Shown here: one piece after another, positions 38,899 through 48,878 of the stretch | Layout: each line of letters begins with the position of its first letter | Position numbering within the stretch: the stretch's first letter is position 1 | Assembly (NCBI RefSeq): GCF_001885905.1 | Contig: NZ_JXKM01000012.1 | Location: 20,148 to 84,147 of the forward strand | Origin: Enterococcus devriesei | GTDB taxonomy: Bacteria > Bacillota > Bacilli > Lactobacillales > Enterococcaceae | DNA length: 64,000 bases | Direction: 5' to 3' | Position numbers and translations under genes: made by a program | The notes under the pieces: generated by a model | What the model saw: the letters and a program-made list of their open reading frames with translations, nothing else | Told to the model about the DNA's origin: nothing | Database searches by the model: none

Positions 38899-38957
38899 AG
38901 AGGCCGTGACAGAAGTGGCTTCTGGAACATCGTTTATTCATGAAAAGGAGGTGTGAC
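38899..38957 (+). repeat. GAGG..GTGAC intergenic repeat, copy 1
   Basis: The words AGAGGCCGTGAC, GAACATCGTTTATTCAT and GTGTGAC match 42623-42685 in the same order. Both copies run into a terminator hairpin. Confidence 0.7.
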
Positions 38958-38984
38958 TGCGTGCAGTCACACCTCCTTTTTTCT
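38943..38984 (+). terminator. khpB terminator, perfect 18-bp stem
   Basis: Arms 38943-38960 and 38963-38980 around AGGAGGTGTGACTGC are fully complementary, followed by T residues. Confidence 0.92.
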
Positions 38985-38991
38985 TGTTTAT

Positions 38992-39109
38992 AAAGAAAGT
39001 ATAAAATTTTCAAACGAATAAATCGCTTTACAGCAGGTATATCTATATCGGGCTTCACGAACTAGCTTTATCGGCAATAAGCCAAACGATTTCGCGAAAA
39101 CCTTTCTTA
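38992..39109 (+). repeat. Long intergenic repeat, copy B
   Basis: Full-length copy of the element found inverted at 13272-13352. Shared blocks are AAAGAAAGTATAAA, TTTACAGCAGGT, GGCTTC, TTCGCGAAA and CCTTTCTTA; about 36 bases near its middle are absent from copy A. Confidence 0.75.
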
Positions 39110-39148
39110 ATCAAAACTTGATAAAGGAGACAATTTCAGCAGGAAAAC

Positions 39149-39177
39149 TTGAATTGTCCCGAAAAATATGCTAATCT
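39149..39177 (+). promoter_or_regulatory. Probable mnmE promoter
   Basis: TTGAAT (39149-39154), 17 bases, TAATCT (39172-39177). Transcripts from it would meet the hairpin at 39206-39256 before mnmE. Confidence 0.6.
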
Positions 39178-39205
39178 AGCAACAGAATTTTGTAGAAAAG
39201 CAGTC

Positions 39206-39256
39206 AAAGTGCTCATCTACTCCTTTTACTAAGGGGTGGAGTAGGCACTTTTTTTA
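39206..39256 (+). terminator. Terminator-like hairpin in the mnmE leader
   Basis: AAAGTGC (39206-39212) pairs with GCACTTT (39245-39251) and CTACTCC (39217-39223) with GGAGTAG (39238-39244), with a four-base bulge, then a T run. It lies 25 bp before the mnmE start codon, as an attenuator would. Confidence 0.75.
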
Positions 39257-39280
39257 TGTTCTAAATTAGGAGGAAACAAA

Positions 39281-40678
39281 GTGGCAGAGATCACCTTAGA
39301 ATTTGATACGATCGCAGCGATTTCCACACCGCCGGGAGAAGGTGCGATCAGCATTGTCCGTTTAAGCGGCGATCAAGCGGTGGCCATCGCAGACAGCGTC
39401 TATCGCAGCGGGAAAAAATGTTTACTAGATGTGCCAACGCATACGATCCATTACGGACACATCGTCGATCCTGCTGATCAGCAGGTCGTTGATGAAGTGA
39501 TGGTTAGTGTGATGCGGGCTCCCAAGACCTTTACGCGAGAAGATATCGTTGAAATCAATTGTCATGGCGGCATCGTCGTCGTCAATCAACTACTACAATT
39601 AATTTTACGTTCGGGTGCACGTCTGGCTGAACCTGGGGAATTTACTAAGCGGGCCTTTTTAAATGGTCGGGTAGATTTGTCCCAAGCGGAAGCAGTGATG
39701 GACTTGATCCGCGCGAAAACTGACCGGGCGATGAATGTCGCAATCAACCAATTAGATGGGAATCTATCCCACTTGATCCGTCAATTACGGCAAGAAATTT
39801 TAGAGACATTGGCTCAAGTGGAAGTAAATATCGACTACCCAGAATACGATGATGTAGAAGAACTGACAACGCAATTATTACTAGAAAAAGCACAGCAAGT
39901 CGGTCAACAAATCGATGCGCTATTATTGAATGCCAAGCAAGGGAAAATTTTACGAGAAGGTCTGAGCACGGCAATTATTGGTCGTCCTAACGTAGGTAAG
40001 TCCAGCTTGTTGAATTATCTGCTACATGAAGAAAAAGCGATCGTCACAGAGATTGCCGGAACAACTCGTGATGTGATTGAAGAATATGTGAATGTCCGAG
40101 GCGTGCCGTTGAAATTAATCGATACGGCAGGCATCCGTGAGACAGACGATGTCGTTGAACGGATCGGGGTTGAACGCAGCCGCAAAGCACTAGGTGAAGC
40201 AGATTTGATCTTGTTAGTCTTGAATCAAAGTGAAGCTCTGACCGCCGAAGATAAAGGGTTGTTAGAAGCAACGAAAGGGTTGAAGCGGATCATTCTGCTA
40301 AATAAGACGGATCTTCCGCAACAATTATCTTTAGCCGAATTAGGCGAGTATATGGAAAATGAAACGGTCTTTTCGATTTCTGTTTTAGAAAAAAATGGCT
40401 TAGATCAATTAGAAGAAGCGATTGCGACCCTGTTTTTCGGTGGTCAAACCGGTGAAAAAGACGCGACCTATGTGTCGAATACGCGTCATATCGCTTTGTT
40501 GGAAAAAGCTGGTCAATCCTTAGGTGAGGTTCGCAATGGGATCATGGCAGGCATGCCAGTTGATTTGGTTCAGATCGACATGAATCGCTGCTGGGATTAT
40601 TTAGGCGAAATCGTCGGTGACAGTGTGCAGGATGAGCTGATCACACAATTGTTCAGTCAGTTTTGTTTAGGAAAATAA
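39281..40678 (+). CDS. mnmE: tRNA modification GTPase MnmE
   Basis: With MnmG makes 5-carboxymethylaminomethyluridine at the wobble position of certain tRNAs. The 465 residues comprise an N-terminal folate-binding domain ([23 protein letters not shown]), a helical domain and an inserted GTPase with G1 [13 protein letters not shown]3 DTAGIRE and G4 NKTDL, ending in the catalytic FCLGK with Cys. The start is GTG, 7 nt after AGGAGG. It lies 36 bp before mnmG. Confidence 0.96.
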   Translation: MAEITLEFDTIAAISTPPGEGAISIVRLSGDQAVAIADSVYRSGKKCLLDVPTHTIHYGHIVDPADQQVVDEVMVSVMRAPKTFTREDIVEINCHGGIVVVNQLLQLILRSGARLAEPGEFTKRAFLNGRVDLSQAEAVMDLIRAKTDRAMNVAINQLDGNLSHLIRQLRQEILETLAQVEVNIDYPEYDDVEELTTQLLLEKAQQVGQQIDALLLNAKQGKILREGLSTAIIGRPNVGKSSLLNYLLHEEKAIVTEIAGTTRDVIEEYVNVRGVPLKLIDTAGIRETDDVVERIGVERSRKALGEADLILLVLNQSEALTAEDKGLLEATKGLKRIILLNKTDLPQQLSLAELGEYMENETVFSISVLEKNGLDQLEEAIATLFFGGQTGEKDATYVSNTRHIALLEKAGQSLGEVRNGIMAGMPVDLVQIDMNRCWDYLGEIVGDSVQDELITQLFSQFCLGK

Positions 40679-40713
40679 GGATGCAGACTATTAATAAATA
40701 AAGGAGCAATTCC

Positions 40714-42609
40714 ATGGAATATCAAGCAGGAAATTATGATGTGATCGTTGTCGGCGCCGGCCATGCTGGTTCAGAAGCCGCTTTAGCCGCTGCACGAATG
40801 GGGCAGAAGACCCTATTGATCACGATCAATTTAGATATGGTGGCATTCATGCCATGTAACCCATCGATCGGTGGTCCCGCCAAAGGAGTAGTCGTGCGTG
40901 AAATCGATGCACTGGGCGGCGAGATGGGTCGCAATATCGATAAGACCTATATTCAAATGCGGATGCTGAATACCGGTAAAGGTCCCGCGGTTCGAGCATT
41001 GCGGGCCCAAGCTGATAAACACGCTTATGCGGAAGAAATGAAGCACACGATTGAAAAAGAAGAAAATCTAACCTTGAAGCAAGGAGTCGTGGATCGTTTA
41101 ATTGTTGAAGAAGGCATCTGTAAAGGGGTCGTTACGTCAACCGGAGCGGCTTATTCAGCCCAAGCGGTGATTATTACAGCTGGAACGGCTTTGCGTGGGG
41201 AAATTATCATTGGTGAATTAAAATATTCCTCAGGTCCTAATAACTCGCAGCCATCCATTAAGCTGGCGGATCATTTGCAAAAGCTAGGCCTAGAGATCCA
41301 TCGTTTTAAAACCGGAACACCGCCGCGAGTAAAATCAGGCTCGATTGATTACAGCAAGACGGAAATCCAACCTGGCGATGAAAAGCCGAACCATTTTAGC
41401 TATCAAACCCCTGACAGCAGCTATTTGCAAGAGCAAATCCCTTGCTGGTTAACCTATACAAACTTGAAGAGTCATCAAATTATTCAGAACAATTTGCATC
41501 GTGCGCCGATGTTTACTGGGATCGTTGATGGGGTAGGGGCTCGTTATTGCCCATCGATTGAAGATAAGATCGTTCGTTTTGCCGATAAGGAACGTCATCA
41601 ATTATTCCTAGAACCAGAAGGTCGTCACACAGAAGAAGTCTATGTCCAAGGCTTATCGACTTCATTGCCGGAAGATGTTCAAAATGAGGTTTTACATTCT
41701 ATTGAAGGGTTAGAAAACGCTGAAATGATGCGGACTGGCTATGCAATCGAGTATGATATGGTAGCGCCACATCAATTACGCCCAACACTGGAAACAAAGG
41801 TGATTGAAAATCTTTATACCGCTGGACAAACTAACGGCACGAGCGGCTATGAAGAAGCAGCTGGACAAGGGTTGATGGCCGGGATCAATGCCGCCTTAAA
41901 AATTCAAGGCAAAGAACCCTTTATCATGAAGCGCAGCGATGGCTATATTGGTGTCATGATCGATGACTTAGTAACGAAAGGAACCAACGAACCCTATCGT
42001 TTATTAACTTCACGAGCAGAATACCGGTTGATTTTACGTCACGATAATGCCGATCTGCGCTTAACAGAGATTGGGCATGCGATTGGTTTAGTCGCAGAGG
42101 AAGACTATCAAGCTTACTTAGTCAAAAAGGCCCATATCGAGGCGGAGATGGCTCGTTTGCAATCGATCCGGATAAAACCTCATGAAGAAGTTCAAAGCTT
42201 CCTACGAGCTAAAAACAGCGCAGAATTGAAGGACGGTGTTTTAGCCAATGATTTCTTGAAGCGTCCAGAAATTTCATACCAAGAATTATTGCAATTCATT
42301 CCGGTCAATGATGAATTAACGGAAAAAGAAATCGAGCAGGTAGAAATCCAAATCAAGTATGAAGGCTATATCAAAAAAGCGATGGAAAAAGTAGAAAAAT
42401 TGAAACGGATGGAAGCCAAACGTATTCCAGAACGGATCAATTACGAGGCGATCAATGGACTAGCCACTGAAGCCAAGCAAAAACTACAAAAAATCCAACC
42501 CGAAACGATCGCCCAAGCGAGCCGGATCAGCGGCGTGAATCCCGCAGACATCAGTATCTTGATGGTTTATGTGGAACAAGGGAAGATCGCGAAGGTAGCA
42601 GCAGAATAA
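40714..42609 (+). CDS. mnmG: tRNA modification FAD enzyme MnmG (GidA)
   Basis: FAD- and NADH-binding partner of MnmE. The 631-residue protein has the FAD motif [19 protein letters not shown], the conserved [33 protein letters not shown] and, in the C-terminal half, RTSAEYRL-like [22 protein letters not shown] precedes the ATG. It is followed by a terminator that also serves the convergent gene at 42716. Confidence 0.97.
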   Translation: MEYQAGNYDVIVVGAGHAGSEAALAAARMGQKTLLITINLDMVAFMPCNPSIGGPAKGVVVREIDALGGEMGRNIDKTYIQMRMLNTGKGPAVRALRAQADKHAYAEEMKHTIEKEENLTLKQGVVDRLIVEEGICKGVVTSTGAAYSAQAVIITAGTALRGEIIIGELKYSSGPNNSQPSIKLADHLQKLGLEIHRFKTGTPPRVKSGSIDYSKTEIQPGDEKPNHFSYQTPDSSYLQEQIPCWLTYTNLKSHQIIQNNLHRAPMFTGIVDGVGARYCPSIEDKIVRFADKERHQLFLEPEGRHTEEVYVQGLSTSLPEDVQNEVLHSIEGLENAEMMRTGYAIEYDMVAPHQLRPTLETKVIENLYTAGQTNGTSGYEEAAGQGLMAGINAALKIQGKEPFIMKRSDGYIGVMIDDLVTKGTNEPYRLLTSRAEYRLILRHDNADLRLTEIGHAIGLVAEEDYQAYLVKKAHIEAEMARLQSIRIKPHEEVQSFLRAKNSAELKDGVLANDFLKRPEISYQELLQFIPVNDELTEKEIEQVEIQIKYEGYIKKAMEKVEKLKRMEAKRIPERINYEAINGLATEAKQKLQKIQPETIAQASRISGVNPADISILMVYVEQGKIAKVAAE

Positions 42610-42622
42610 ATTGATACTATCA

Positions 42623-42685
42623 AGAGGTTGTGCCAGCAGTGTTCAACTTCAAGAACACCGTTTATTTATAGAAAGAACCTGTGAC
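42623..42685 (+). repeat. GAGG..GTGAC intergenic repeat, copy 2
   Basis: AGAGGTTGTGCC, GAACACCGTTTATTTAT and CTGTGAC align with 38899-38957. Its 3' end is the left arm of the mnmG terminator. Confidence 0.7.
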
Positions 42686-42715
42686 AAGATTTTTGTCACA
42701 GGTTCTTTGTGCATT
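42672..42715. terminator. mnmG terminator
   Basis: AAAGAACCTGTGACAA (42672-42687) and its complement at 42693-42708 form a 16-bp stem. The T tract after it is short, but it lies between convergent genes and may work both ways. Confidence 0.8.
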
Positions 42716-43459
42716 TTAGCTTAAAGAAATAGGTTGGATGTAATCAGCTTTCCAGCACTGATCTGAATCATCATAATCAAAATACCACGTTTGTAAAAAA
42801 GCTTGTTTCTGACTAGTACTGCCAGCAAGAATTCTACCAGTAGCTAATTCTTCTTCGTAATCTAAGCAAGTAAAGTAAATCTGGACTGAAAAACTATTTG
42901 GATTGATCAAGCGATAGTTTGAAAGTTCTTGAAGCTGTGTTTTTTCAGTTCGGTTAGCAAAACCCTTTTCCCGTTGTTCATTCAAAATTGCCAAATGCGT
43001 TTGGTAGAGTTTTTCAGTATAAAACTTTTTCGCAGCCTCTAAAGACGACTGATTCCAAGCATTTTGGATCGTTAAAAAGGCCATTTCGACTTCTTGCAGT
43101 AAATGCTGTTTCTTTTGGTTGTTACCGGGAATGGCAGCCAAAAAATCTTGACGGGCGGCGACATTCGATTGATGGACACGAATTTTTTTTCGTAAGATTG
43201 AAAATCCGGCGACACCAACAAAAAATAAACCAGAAACTAAGGAGCCAAGAGGTGAACGTGTCCCTCCATAGTAGTGAGGGGTATAAGTCCCCAATGTTCC
43301 ACCACGGCTTCCAGAGTAACTACGCAAACCACCACCGCTGCGACTACTTGAGTGTACAGATCGGCCGCCAGAATGACCGCCGGCGGTAGCTTGGGAAACG
43401 CTTGGAGAAACAGTTAAAAATAAGAAAAAAGCTAAAATAAAAATAACTATTATTTTCAT
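42716..43459 (-). CDS. Membrane-anchored Tim44-like domain protein
   Basis: A 247-residue protein with a signal-like hydrophobic N terminus (IIVIFILAFFLFLTVS, then AxA-type SQATA), a Ser/Gly/Arg-rich stretch (about 27-55), a second hydrophobic helix (SLVSGLFFVGVAGFSIL), and a C-terminal domain with the look of Tim44-like proteins: QEVEMAFLTIQNAWNQSSLEAAKKFYTEKLY. This suggests a domain anchored by one or two helices. Function is unknown; the Tim44-like call is by general pattern. It is monocistronic and converges on mnmG. Confidence 0.72.
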   Translation of the reverse strand: MKIIVIFILAFFLFLTVSPSVSQATAGGHSGGRSVHSSSRSGGGLRSYSGSRGGTLGTYTPHYYGGTRSPLGSLVSGLFFVGVAGFSILRKKIRVHQSNVAARQDFLAAIPGNNQKKQHLLQEVEMAFLTIQNAWNQSSLEAAKKFYTEKLYQTHLAILNEQREKGFANRTEKTQLQELSNYRLINPNSFSVQIYFTCLDYEEELATGRILAGSTSQKQAFLQTWYFDYDDSDQCWKADYIQPISLS

Positions 43460-43606
43460 AAATCGCTCCTAAATTAAAGTTTGTTTGATTATAACGATAA
43501 ATCTTAGTAGAAGCGATGATTACTATTAAAAATGATAGTTTTTTAAGCAGATAAAAGAGTGTTTTTAATTTATATCATCTTGCTTACGTGAAAGGAAGAA
43601 AATCTT

Positions 43607-43622
43607 TGTTTCATGTGAAACA
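43607..43622. other. parS-like site 3
   Basis: TGTTTCATGTGAAACA differs from sites 1 and 2 by one base in the centre (CATGTG for CACGTG). ParB may bind it less well. Confidence 0.65.
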
Positions 43623-43715
43623 ATTTATTGAGGATAGTGTTTTGTGTATCAAAGCGAGTCTATAGAAGCTTTTTGAGTGAATTTAAATAACTAAATCATA
43701 TTTTTTTAGATAACG

Positions 43716-43747
43716 AAAAAACAAGCGCTTAGCAAGCACTTGTTTTT
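43716..43747 (-). terminator. Terminator of the aroD operon
   Basis: AAAAACAAGCGCTT and AAGCACTTGTTTTT pair with one mismatch or wobble, with A/T runs at both ends. It follows the last gene of the shikimate cluster. Confidence 0.8.
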
Positions 43748-43768
43748 AGAAAAAATAGTTTTAATTAA

Positions 43769-44521
43769 TCAGATCGCCAACGTCTTCAGGATTTTTCTTA
43801 GTTCATTAACAGGGACCTGACCCGGCGCCGAAGCGGTTCCGGCAGAGCCAAAGGTTGCGGCAGAACCAAAGACTTGACCAGAGACGCGACTGACCATCCC
43901 TAGCGCCCCCATCGACATGGTAATTAGTGGCCGATCGGCATAAGTTTCAGACATCTCGCGGGTCGCATCCAGTAACGTTAGAACATCTGCGGAGGATTGA
44001 GGCATCACGGCGATTTTACAAATATCCGCGCCTTTTTCCTGCATCGCTCTTAGGCGTGTAATGATTTCTTCTTTCGCGGGTGTTTTGTCAAAATCATGGT
44101 TGCACATGACGACTTTGATCCCTTTTTGCTGAGCCGCCTCCATTGTTTGAGCGACCAGTACTTCCGGCATAAATAATTCTAAATCCAGTAAATCGGCTTT
44201 TCCTTCTGCAATCACCGTCTGATAAAGTTCGAAATACTTTTCATCGCTTAACGGCAGTACGCCACCTTCTTGGTGTGTTCGGAAGGTGATAAGTAAAGGT
44301 TTATTCAACGCGATTTTCAGCTGATGAGATAGTTCGGCAACGATTTCAGGTTTTTCTACCTTTTCAAAGAAATCAATCCGCCATTCCACGATGTCGCAGT
44401 CTAATTGGCTGATTTGAGCGGCTGTTGCCAGTAACGCTTCTTCTGTCCGATCAACCATTGGTACGATGATCTTCGGATCTCCTTCACCAATCACAAGCTG
44501 ATCGATTGTCACTTTTTTCAT
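43769..44521 (-). CDS. aroD: 3-dehydroquinate dehydratase, type I
   Basis: Interconverts 3-dehydroquinate and 3-dehydroshikimate through a Schiff base. The 250 residues have the substrate pair in IVEWRIDFFE, the catalytic His in VMCNHDFDKTP, the Schiff-base Lys in DICKIAVMPQ and the closing Arg in SMGALGMVSRV with SAPGQVPV. AGGAGG lies 7 nt before the ATG at 44521, so the eight extra residues upstream are not used. It is the last gene after a transporter and aroE-like gene. Being with transporters rather than aroB/aroC/aroA suggests a catabolic role. Confidence 0.94.
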   Translation of the reverse strand: MKKVTIDQLVIGEGDPKIIVPMVDRTEEALLATAAQISQLDCDIVEWRIDFFEKVEKPEIVAELSHQLKIALNKPLLITFRTHQEGGVLPLSDEKYFELYQTVIAEGKADLLDLELFMPEVLVAQTMEAAQQKGIKVVMCNHDFDKTPAKEEIITRLRAMQEKGADICKIAVMPQSSADVLTLLDATREMSETYADRPLITMSMGALGMVSRVSGQVFGSAATFGSAGTASAPGQVPVNELRKILKTLAI

Positions 44522-44556
44522 GTTCTTTCCTCCTGCTTCACACAAATAAATTCAGT

Positions 44557-45795
44557 TTAGCTTTTTGCTTGCGTTTCTGTTAACTGTAAAGAACTTTTTT
44601 CTTCTTTATCTCCTGATAAATCGACTGTGCTGCGATAGCGAATAAAGATAATCACCGCTAACACAAAACCGATTCCAGCGATAATCGTATCAAAGAACAT
44701 GATACCACGAACATTCGTCTTGGCAATTGCAGCTGCAGCGATCGGGATCAAGAAAGAGGCGATACTACCAAAGGTATAGAAAATACCTGTGATCGTTCCT
44801 TTACCAGCAGGGAACATCTCGCCCATAACGGTCAAACCCAGCTGCATCACTCCGCCAGCCGCGAAGAACCCGACTAAGCCTGCGCCGATCATCATGACGG
44901 TCGGTGATGGGAACAGCCACATGATTGTGATCGTTACAAATGAAATGAAGGTATAAAGGGTGACCAAGTAAATTGGGCGAACTCTCGTCGCTAACGCTGC
45001 CGTTACAGCGACACAAATCAAAGAACCGGTGGAGTAGTAGGAGATCAATAAATTGGCGTTGTCGGCGGACATATTGGCAACTTGCTCGCCATAGACTCCG
45101 ATAAATTGAGAGATCAAATAGAACGTTGCTTGCGAAATAAATCCGTAGATGATAAAGCAAACCCCTTCAATGGCGATTTTTGGCTGACGCTTGAATTTGA
45201 CCGCTTGGATCTCAGGTTGTTGATTTTCTTTGGCATCTTGGTCTGGGAAAGGTCGTCTCAATAAGAAGAGCCCATTTAAAATAAAGACGATCACCGGAAT
45301 AACAAAAGACCAACCAAACCACATGTTGCTCGTATTGATAACTTTTAACATAATCGGTAAAGCAAATTGGCCGATTTGGACAAAGGCTTTGATCAAGACA
45401 TTCGCGGTACCGGCTTTTTTAGGAAAAGATTCCATCAATGCCGGATAGGTTCCTGAATCTAAGAATGAATTAGAGATTCCGGCAATCACCGCGAAAACCA
45501 TGGCCATATTGACACTTTGACTATATAAGATCCCGAAGAAGTACAAAGAATACGTAACGATACCTAAATAGATAAAGGGTTTTCGACCAAATTTATCGGA
45601 TAAACGGCCAGAGATCATGATTGCAATCAAACGCCCGATCCCTAACATCGAGATTACTTTCGCAACCCCCATCAAATCGGTATTCCATTGTCCCATTAAG
45701 GCCTTTTGATTTTGCGAGATGATGATAACGCCCATCCCGTGAATAATATAGTTGATATAGAGCCCGATCGCTGTCGGCAAGTATTTATTTTTCAT
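44557..45795 (-). CDS. MFS transporter, putative shikimate/quinate uptake
   Basis: A 412-residue major facilitator with about 12 hydrophobic helices and the loop 2-3 signature GRLSDKFGRKPF. Between aroD and aroE-like genes it most likely imports shikimate, quinate or a related cyclohexane acid; this is inference from context. It shares clear similarity with the second transporter of the cluster (48879-50099), for example in SQN near the N terminus and SNSFLDSGTYPALMESFP versus SNAFLDTSTYPTLVEAYP. GGAGG precedes the ATG; 12 bp separate it from the aroE-like gene. Confidence 0.85.
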   Translation of the reverse strand: MKNKYLPTAIGLYINYIIHGMGVIIISQNQKALMGQWNTDLMGVAKVISMLGIGRLIAIMISGRLSDKFGRKPFIYLGIVTYSLYFFGILYSQSVNMAMVFAVIAGISNSFLDSGTYPALMESFPKKAGTANVLIKAFVQIGQFALPIMLKVINTSNMWFGWSFVIPVIVFILNGLFLLRRPFPDQDAKENQQPEIQAVKFKRQPKIAIEGVCFIIYGFISQATFYLISQFIGVYGEQVANMSADNANLLISYYSTGSLICVAVTAALATRVRPIYLVTLYTFISFVTITIMWLFPSPTVMMIGAGLVGFFAAGGVMQLGLTVMGEMFPAGKGTITGIFYTFGSIASFLIPIAAAAIAKTNVRGIMFFDTIIAGIGFVLAVIIFIRYRSTVDLSGDKEEKSSLQLTETQAKS

Positions 45796-45807
45796 TTTAT
45801 CCTCCGC

Positions 45808-46686
45808 CTATTCGTCAAATAGCAATTCTTTGATATAAGTGACCGGCATCTCTTCATCTGTAAAGCATTTGAAAGCTGCGGCTCCTTGATAAAGCATCAT
45901 ACCTAGGCCGTTAATTGCTTTTTTTGCACCGTGTTCTTTCGCAAAGCGCAACAGTTTCGTTTCCCGAGGAGCATAAACAACATCAAAAACGACTAGATCT
46001 GAACGAATCATTTCTGGATCATTGATCAAGCTGACATCTTCTAACGGTTTCATCCCCACACCGGTTGCATCGATGTAGATACTGCTTTCTTTAATAGAGG
46101 TTTTAAAGGCTGCTTGGTCGGCTAGATCGGTTAAGGTTGCGGTACAATCCGTATGGGCATTGATTTTTTTGACGGTTTCTGCGGCATTTTCAAAAACGTC
46201 ATCATTCACATTGAAGATACGTACTTCCTTTGCGCCATCAAAGGCCGCCTGGATCGCAATGGCTGTCCCTGCGCCACCCGCTCCGGTCATGGTGATGATT
46301 TGATCTTTTACGGACACGCCTTCATCGGTTAAGGCAGCCATTGCTCCGATGCCATCGGTATTGTAACCGACTAGATGGCCTTTGCCATCTTTATTGGTTA
46401 CGGTATTCACGGCACCAATCAATTCAGCCTCAGGGGAGATCTCATCTAGGTAAGGGATGATCGCTTGCTTATTTGGCATAGAGACATTAGAACCGCGAAT
46501 ACCTAGCGCGCGGATGCCTTCCACCGCTTCTTTCAAGGTGGAGTTATCCACCTCGAAGGCTAAGTAAGCGTAATCCAGCCCTAGTTTGGCAAAGGCCTCG
46601 TTATGCATGGTTGGGGACATACTGTGGCGAATCGGTTTTGCAATCAAGCTGATTAATAAGGTGTGTCCAGTCAATCTTTCTGTCAT
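45808..46686 (-). CDS. aroE: Shikimate (quinate/shikimate) dehydrogenase
   Basis: NAD(P)-dependent oxidoreductase linking shikimate and 3-dehydroshikimate, or quinate and dehydroquinate. The 292 residues show substrate Ser residues in [10 protein letters not shown], the catalytic Lys in [10 protein letters not shown], Asp in YNTDGIG and the cofactor loop [10 protein letters not shown]. After the second strand the sequence FNVNDD, with Asp rather than Arg/Lys, hints at NAD rather than NADP and so at a catabolic YdiB/QuiA-type enzyme. GAGGA precedes the ATG. Confidence 0.9.
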   Translation of the reverse strand: MTERLTGHTLLISLIAKPIRHSMSPTMHNEAFAKLGLDYAYLAFEVDNSTLKEAVEGIRALGIRGSNVSMPNKQAIIPYLDEISPEAELIGAVNTVTNKDGKGHLVGYNTDGIGAMAALTDEGVSVKDQIITMTGAGGAGTAIAIQAAFDGAKEVRIFNVNDDVFENAAETVKKINAHTDCTATLTDLADQAAFKTSIKESSIYIDATGVGMKPLEDVSLINDPEMIRSDLVVFDVVYAPRETKLLRFAKEHGAKKAINGLGMMLYQGAAAFKCFTDEEMPVTYIKELLFDE

Positions 46687-46732
46687 TGTTCAATTCCTCG
46701 CTTATTTTATAGTTTATTTTGTGAAATATAGA

Positions 46733-48760
46733 TCAATATGCAGTGGCAAAAGATGAAACGCGTTGTGCCTCTAGATTTTTAATAACTTTGACAATATCAC
46801 GAGCCTCTCTCGTTCCTTCCATGATACGGCGAGCGACTTTGCTATCACCGATGTTAAGTAATGTAACATCGTTTTGCTGGGCATAGGTTGCAAGTTCAGG
46901 CATCAATGGCGCGTTAGCTCTCATCCCTAAGCAGATAAAGCCTAGATCAAATGGCAGCTCTATGATTTTTCCAGTAGGATCTTCCACGATAAAACGATCT
47001 TTTTGGACTTCCATCAATTTTGTTGAGGTGTGAACACCTACATGATAATCATTGACGATTTCCATCATGCCTAGTTTTGTGATGATATCCAAATCTTTAC
47101 CTAATTGATCCACCATCTCGACGATATCGACTTTTTCGGCACCATTTTCGGCGTAGTATTCAACAACGTCTAAGCCGACAGCACCGCCACCGATAACCAC
47201 TACTTTTTTATTGAAGAATTCTTGGAAGTTTTCCATATTTTCTAAAAGATCGAAAATCGAAAAGACCTGGCGATCGGTCCTTACTAGTTCCTCATGCAAG
47301 CCTTTGATTGGCGGCAGAAGTGGGGTTGCGCCGGTCGTATTCACGATCAAATCAGGTCTTTGTTTAATATCTGCTAATGAAAAACGATGATTCAAATGAA
47401 TCGTCAAATTCGGTAACTGTGCGGCCCGATTGGTTAGATAAGTAACGAAATCATCGATTCGGCGTTTGTCTGGAAAACGAGCGATCTCGTGAGCCAAACC
47501 GCCTAAATAGCTTTTTTCTTCATAAAGGGTAACGTTAACGCCCATCTCAGCAGCACTTGCTGCGGCTTCAAGACCAGCTGTTCCGCCGCCGATGACGACC
47601 ATATTCAGTGGAGTGGTGATCGGCTCTTTTTTATGGGCATCTTCATAATAAATATCAGGATTGACGGTACAACGGATCGGCCGTGATTTAGCGATGCGAT
47701 GATCTGCACAACCGATGTTACAAGAGATACATTTACGAAGCAATGCTTCTTGCCCCTGGGCGACTTTGTTGACCCAATTCGGTTCTGCGATCAAACCGCG
47801 TCCCATTGCCAGTAGATCGGCATCGCCGTTTTGTAGGATTTCTTCGGCACGCTGTGGGCTACGGATATTTCCTGAAGTCACGATGGCCTTTTCTGGGAAA
47901 CGAGTCTTGACTGCTTTAGCCATATAACTCCGCCAGCCATCTTTTAAGTTCATTTTATCAATTTGATATTGTAGATTGTCATTCAGCGCAGCCGAAACAT
48001 TGAGAATATCAACATCTTCTGCAATGTAAGTAAGTAAATTCAGTGTGTCGTCTAAGGTATTGCCTTCAGGTAAAAGTTCATCAGCGCTGATGCGTAAAGA
48101 AATGGGGAAAAAAGGACCGACCGCTTTTCGTACGGCTTGAATGGTCATTCGAGCAAAGCGAGCGCGATTTTCAGGCGAACCGCCAAATTCATCGGTGCGC
48201 TTGTTGTAGACTGGCGATAAGAATTGGCTGATCAGATAGGAATGACCCGCATGGATCTCCACGCAATCAAAGCCTGCTTGCTGTGCTCGTGCCGCACCTT
48301 CCGCATATTTTTGAATGATTGCTTCGATTTCTGTTTTTTCAAGCGAGCGTGGTTTTAAACCGCCAGTTTTACTAGGAACATCAGAAGCAGAGACGGCCTG
48401 CTTTCCTTGAAGGCGTAAAGGATAGGCAGAAGCTCCAGCATGATTGATTTGGATGGAGGTTGCCGCTCCATAGGCGTGCATTCGCTCGTTGAATTGCCAC
48501 AAGCCAGGGATAAATTGATCGTTGTCCATTCTTAACTGAGTGGTTCCGTTGGTTCCTAGGGGATAGTCAATGCAAACGTTTTCCAGCGTAATCAGACCAG
48601 TACCGCCTTTTGCCCGTTGTTCGTAATAGGAATAGTGCTGCTCATTGAAGGTTCCATCTTGGTTGGCAAAATTTGTTCCCATAGGCGGCATGATCACGCG
48701 ATTTTTTAACGTTAGTCGTTTGATTGTGAGAGGTTTAAAAAGGGTTTGGTACTTTTCCAT
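46733..48760 (-). CDS. Fe-S flavin ene-reductase (2,4-dienoyl-CoA reductase/Old Yellow Enzyme family)
   Basis: A 675-residue enzyme in the FadH/enoate reductase family, which reduces activated C=C bonds by NAD(P)H through FAD, a 4Fe-4S cluster and FMN. Residues 1-330 form the FMN barrel (MPPMGTNFA, INHAGASA, EIHAGHSYLISQFLSP, EFGGSPENR, AMGRGLIAEP). The cluster Cys residues are in CISCNIGC and RCTVNP. The rest has two Rossmann folds, VIGGGTAGLEAA and VVIGGGAVGLDVVEYY. The substrate is unknown; in this cluster the double bond of shikimate or dehydroshikimate is a candidate. AAAGGA lies 8 nt before the ATG at 48760. Confidence 0.88.
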   Translation of the reverse strand: MEKYQTLFKPLTIKRLTLKNRVIMPPMGTNFANQDGTFNEQHYSYYEQRAKGGTGLITLENVCIDYPLGTNGTTQLRMDNDQFIPGLWQFNERMHAYGAATSIQINHAGASAYPLRLQGKQAVSASDVPSKTGGLKPRSLEKTEIEAIIQKYAEGAARAQQAGFDCVEIHAGHSYLISQFLSPVYNKRTDEFGGSPENRARFARMTIQAVRKAVGPFFPISLRISADELLPEGNTLDDTLNLLTYIAEDVDILNVSAALNDNLQYQIDKMNLKDGWRSYMAKAVKTRFPEKAIVTSGNIRSPQRAEEILQNGDADLLAMGRGLIAEPNWVNKVAQGQEALLRKCISCNIGCADHRIAKSRPIRCTVNPDIYYEDAHKKEPITTPLNMVVIGGGTAGLEAAASAAEMGVNVTLYEEKSYLGGLAHEIARFPDKRRIDDFVTYLTNRAAQLPNLTIHLNHRFSLADIKQRPDLIVNTTGATPLLPPIKGLHEELVRTDRQVFSIFDLLENMENFQEFFNKKVVVIGGGAVGLDVVEYYAENGAEKVDIVEMVDQLGKDLDIITKLGMMEIVNDYHVGVHTSTKLMEVQKDRFIVEDPTGKIIELPFDLGFICLGMRANAPLMPELATYAQQNDVTLLNIGDSKVARRIMEGTREARDIVKVIKNLEAQRVSSFATAY

Positions 48761-48813
48761 AGGATTCATCCTTTCATAGGCAAATGAACGTATTCACAAT
48801 ATCATTTGTCTTC

Positions 48814-48851
48814 ATTGTACGAAAGGAAATCTATAAAATCTAATGCTTTAT
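48814..48851 (-). promoter_or_regulatory. Candidate LysR-controlled promoter of the ene-reductase gene
   Basis: On the minus strand TACAAT (complement of 48814-48819) is a good -10, while the -35 position is weak (TAGATT). The word CTAATGCTTTAT (48840-48851) directly upstream also occurs at 50176-50187 in the LysR-transporter gap. Confidence 0.5.
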
Positions 48852-48878
48852 ATTGATTGGAATTATAAATAATTTTTA

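Larger units (their letters stand above)
38889..39280. other. 392-bp khpB-mnmE intergenic region
   Basis: No gene is seen. From left to right it holds a GAGG..GTGAC repeat copy, the khpB terminator, copy B of the long repeat, a promoter and a hairpin-terminator just before mnmE. Confidence 0.7.
43460..43768. other. 309-bp intergenic region with a parS-like site
   Basis: It must carry the promoter of the Tim44-like gene, and holds the aroD terminator and a parS variant at 43607-43622. I saw no gene. Confidence 0.6.

Noticed and set aside
42988..43389. 133-residue plus-strand open frame
   Set aside because: It is antisense to the Tim44-like gene, which has the signal peptide and domain pattern; the antisense frame has neither.
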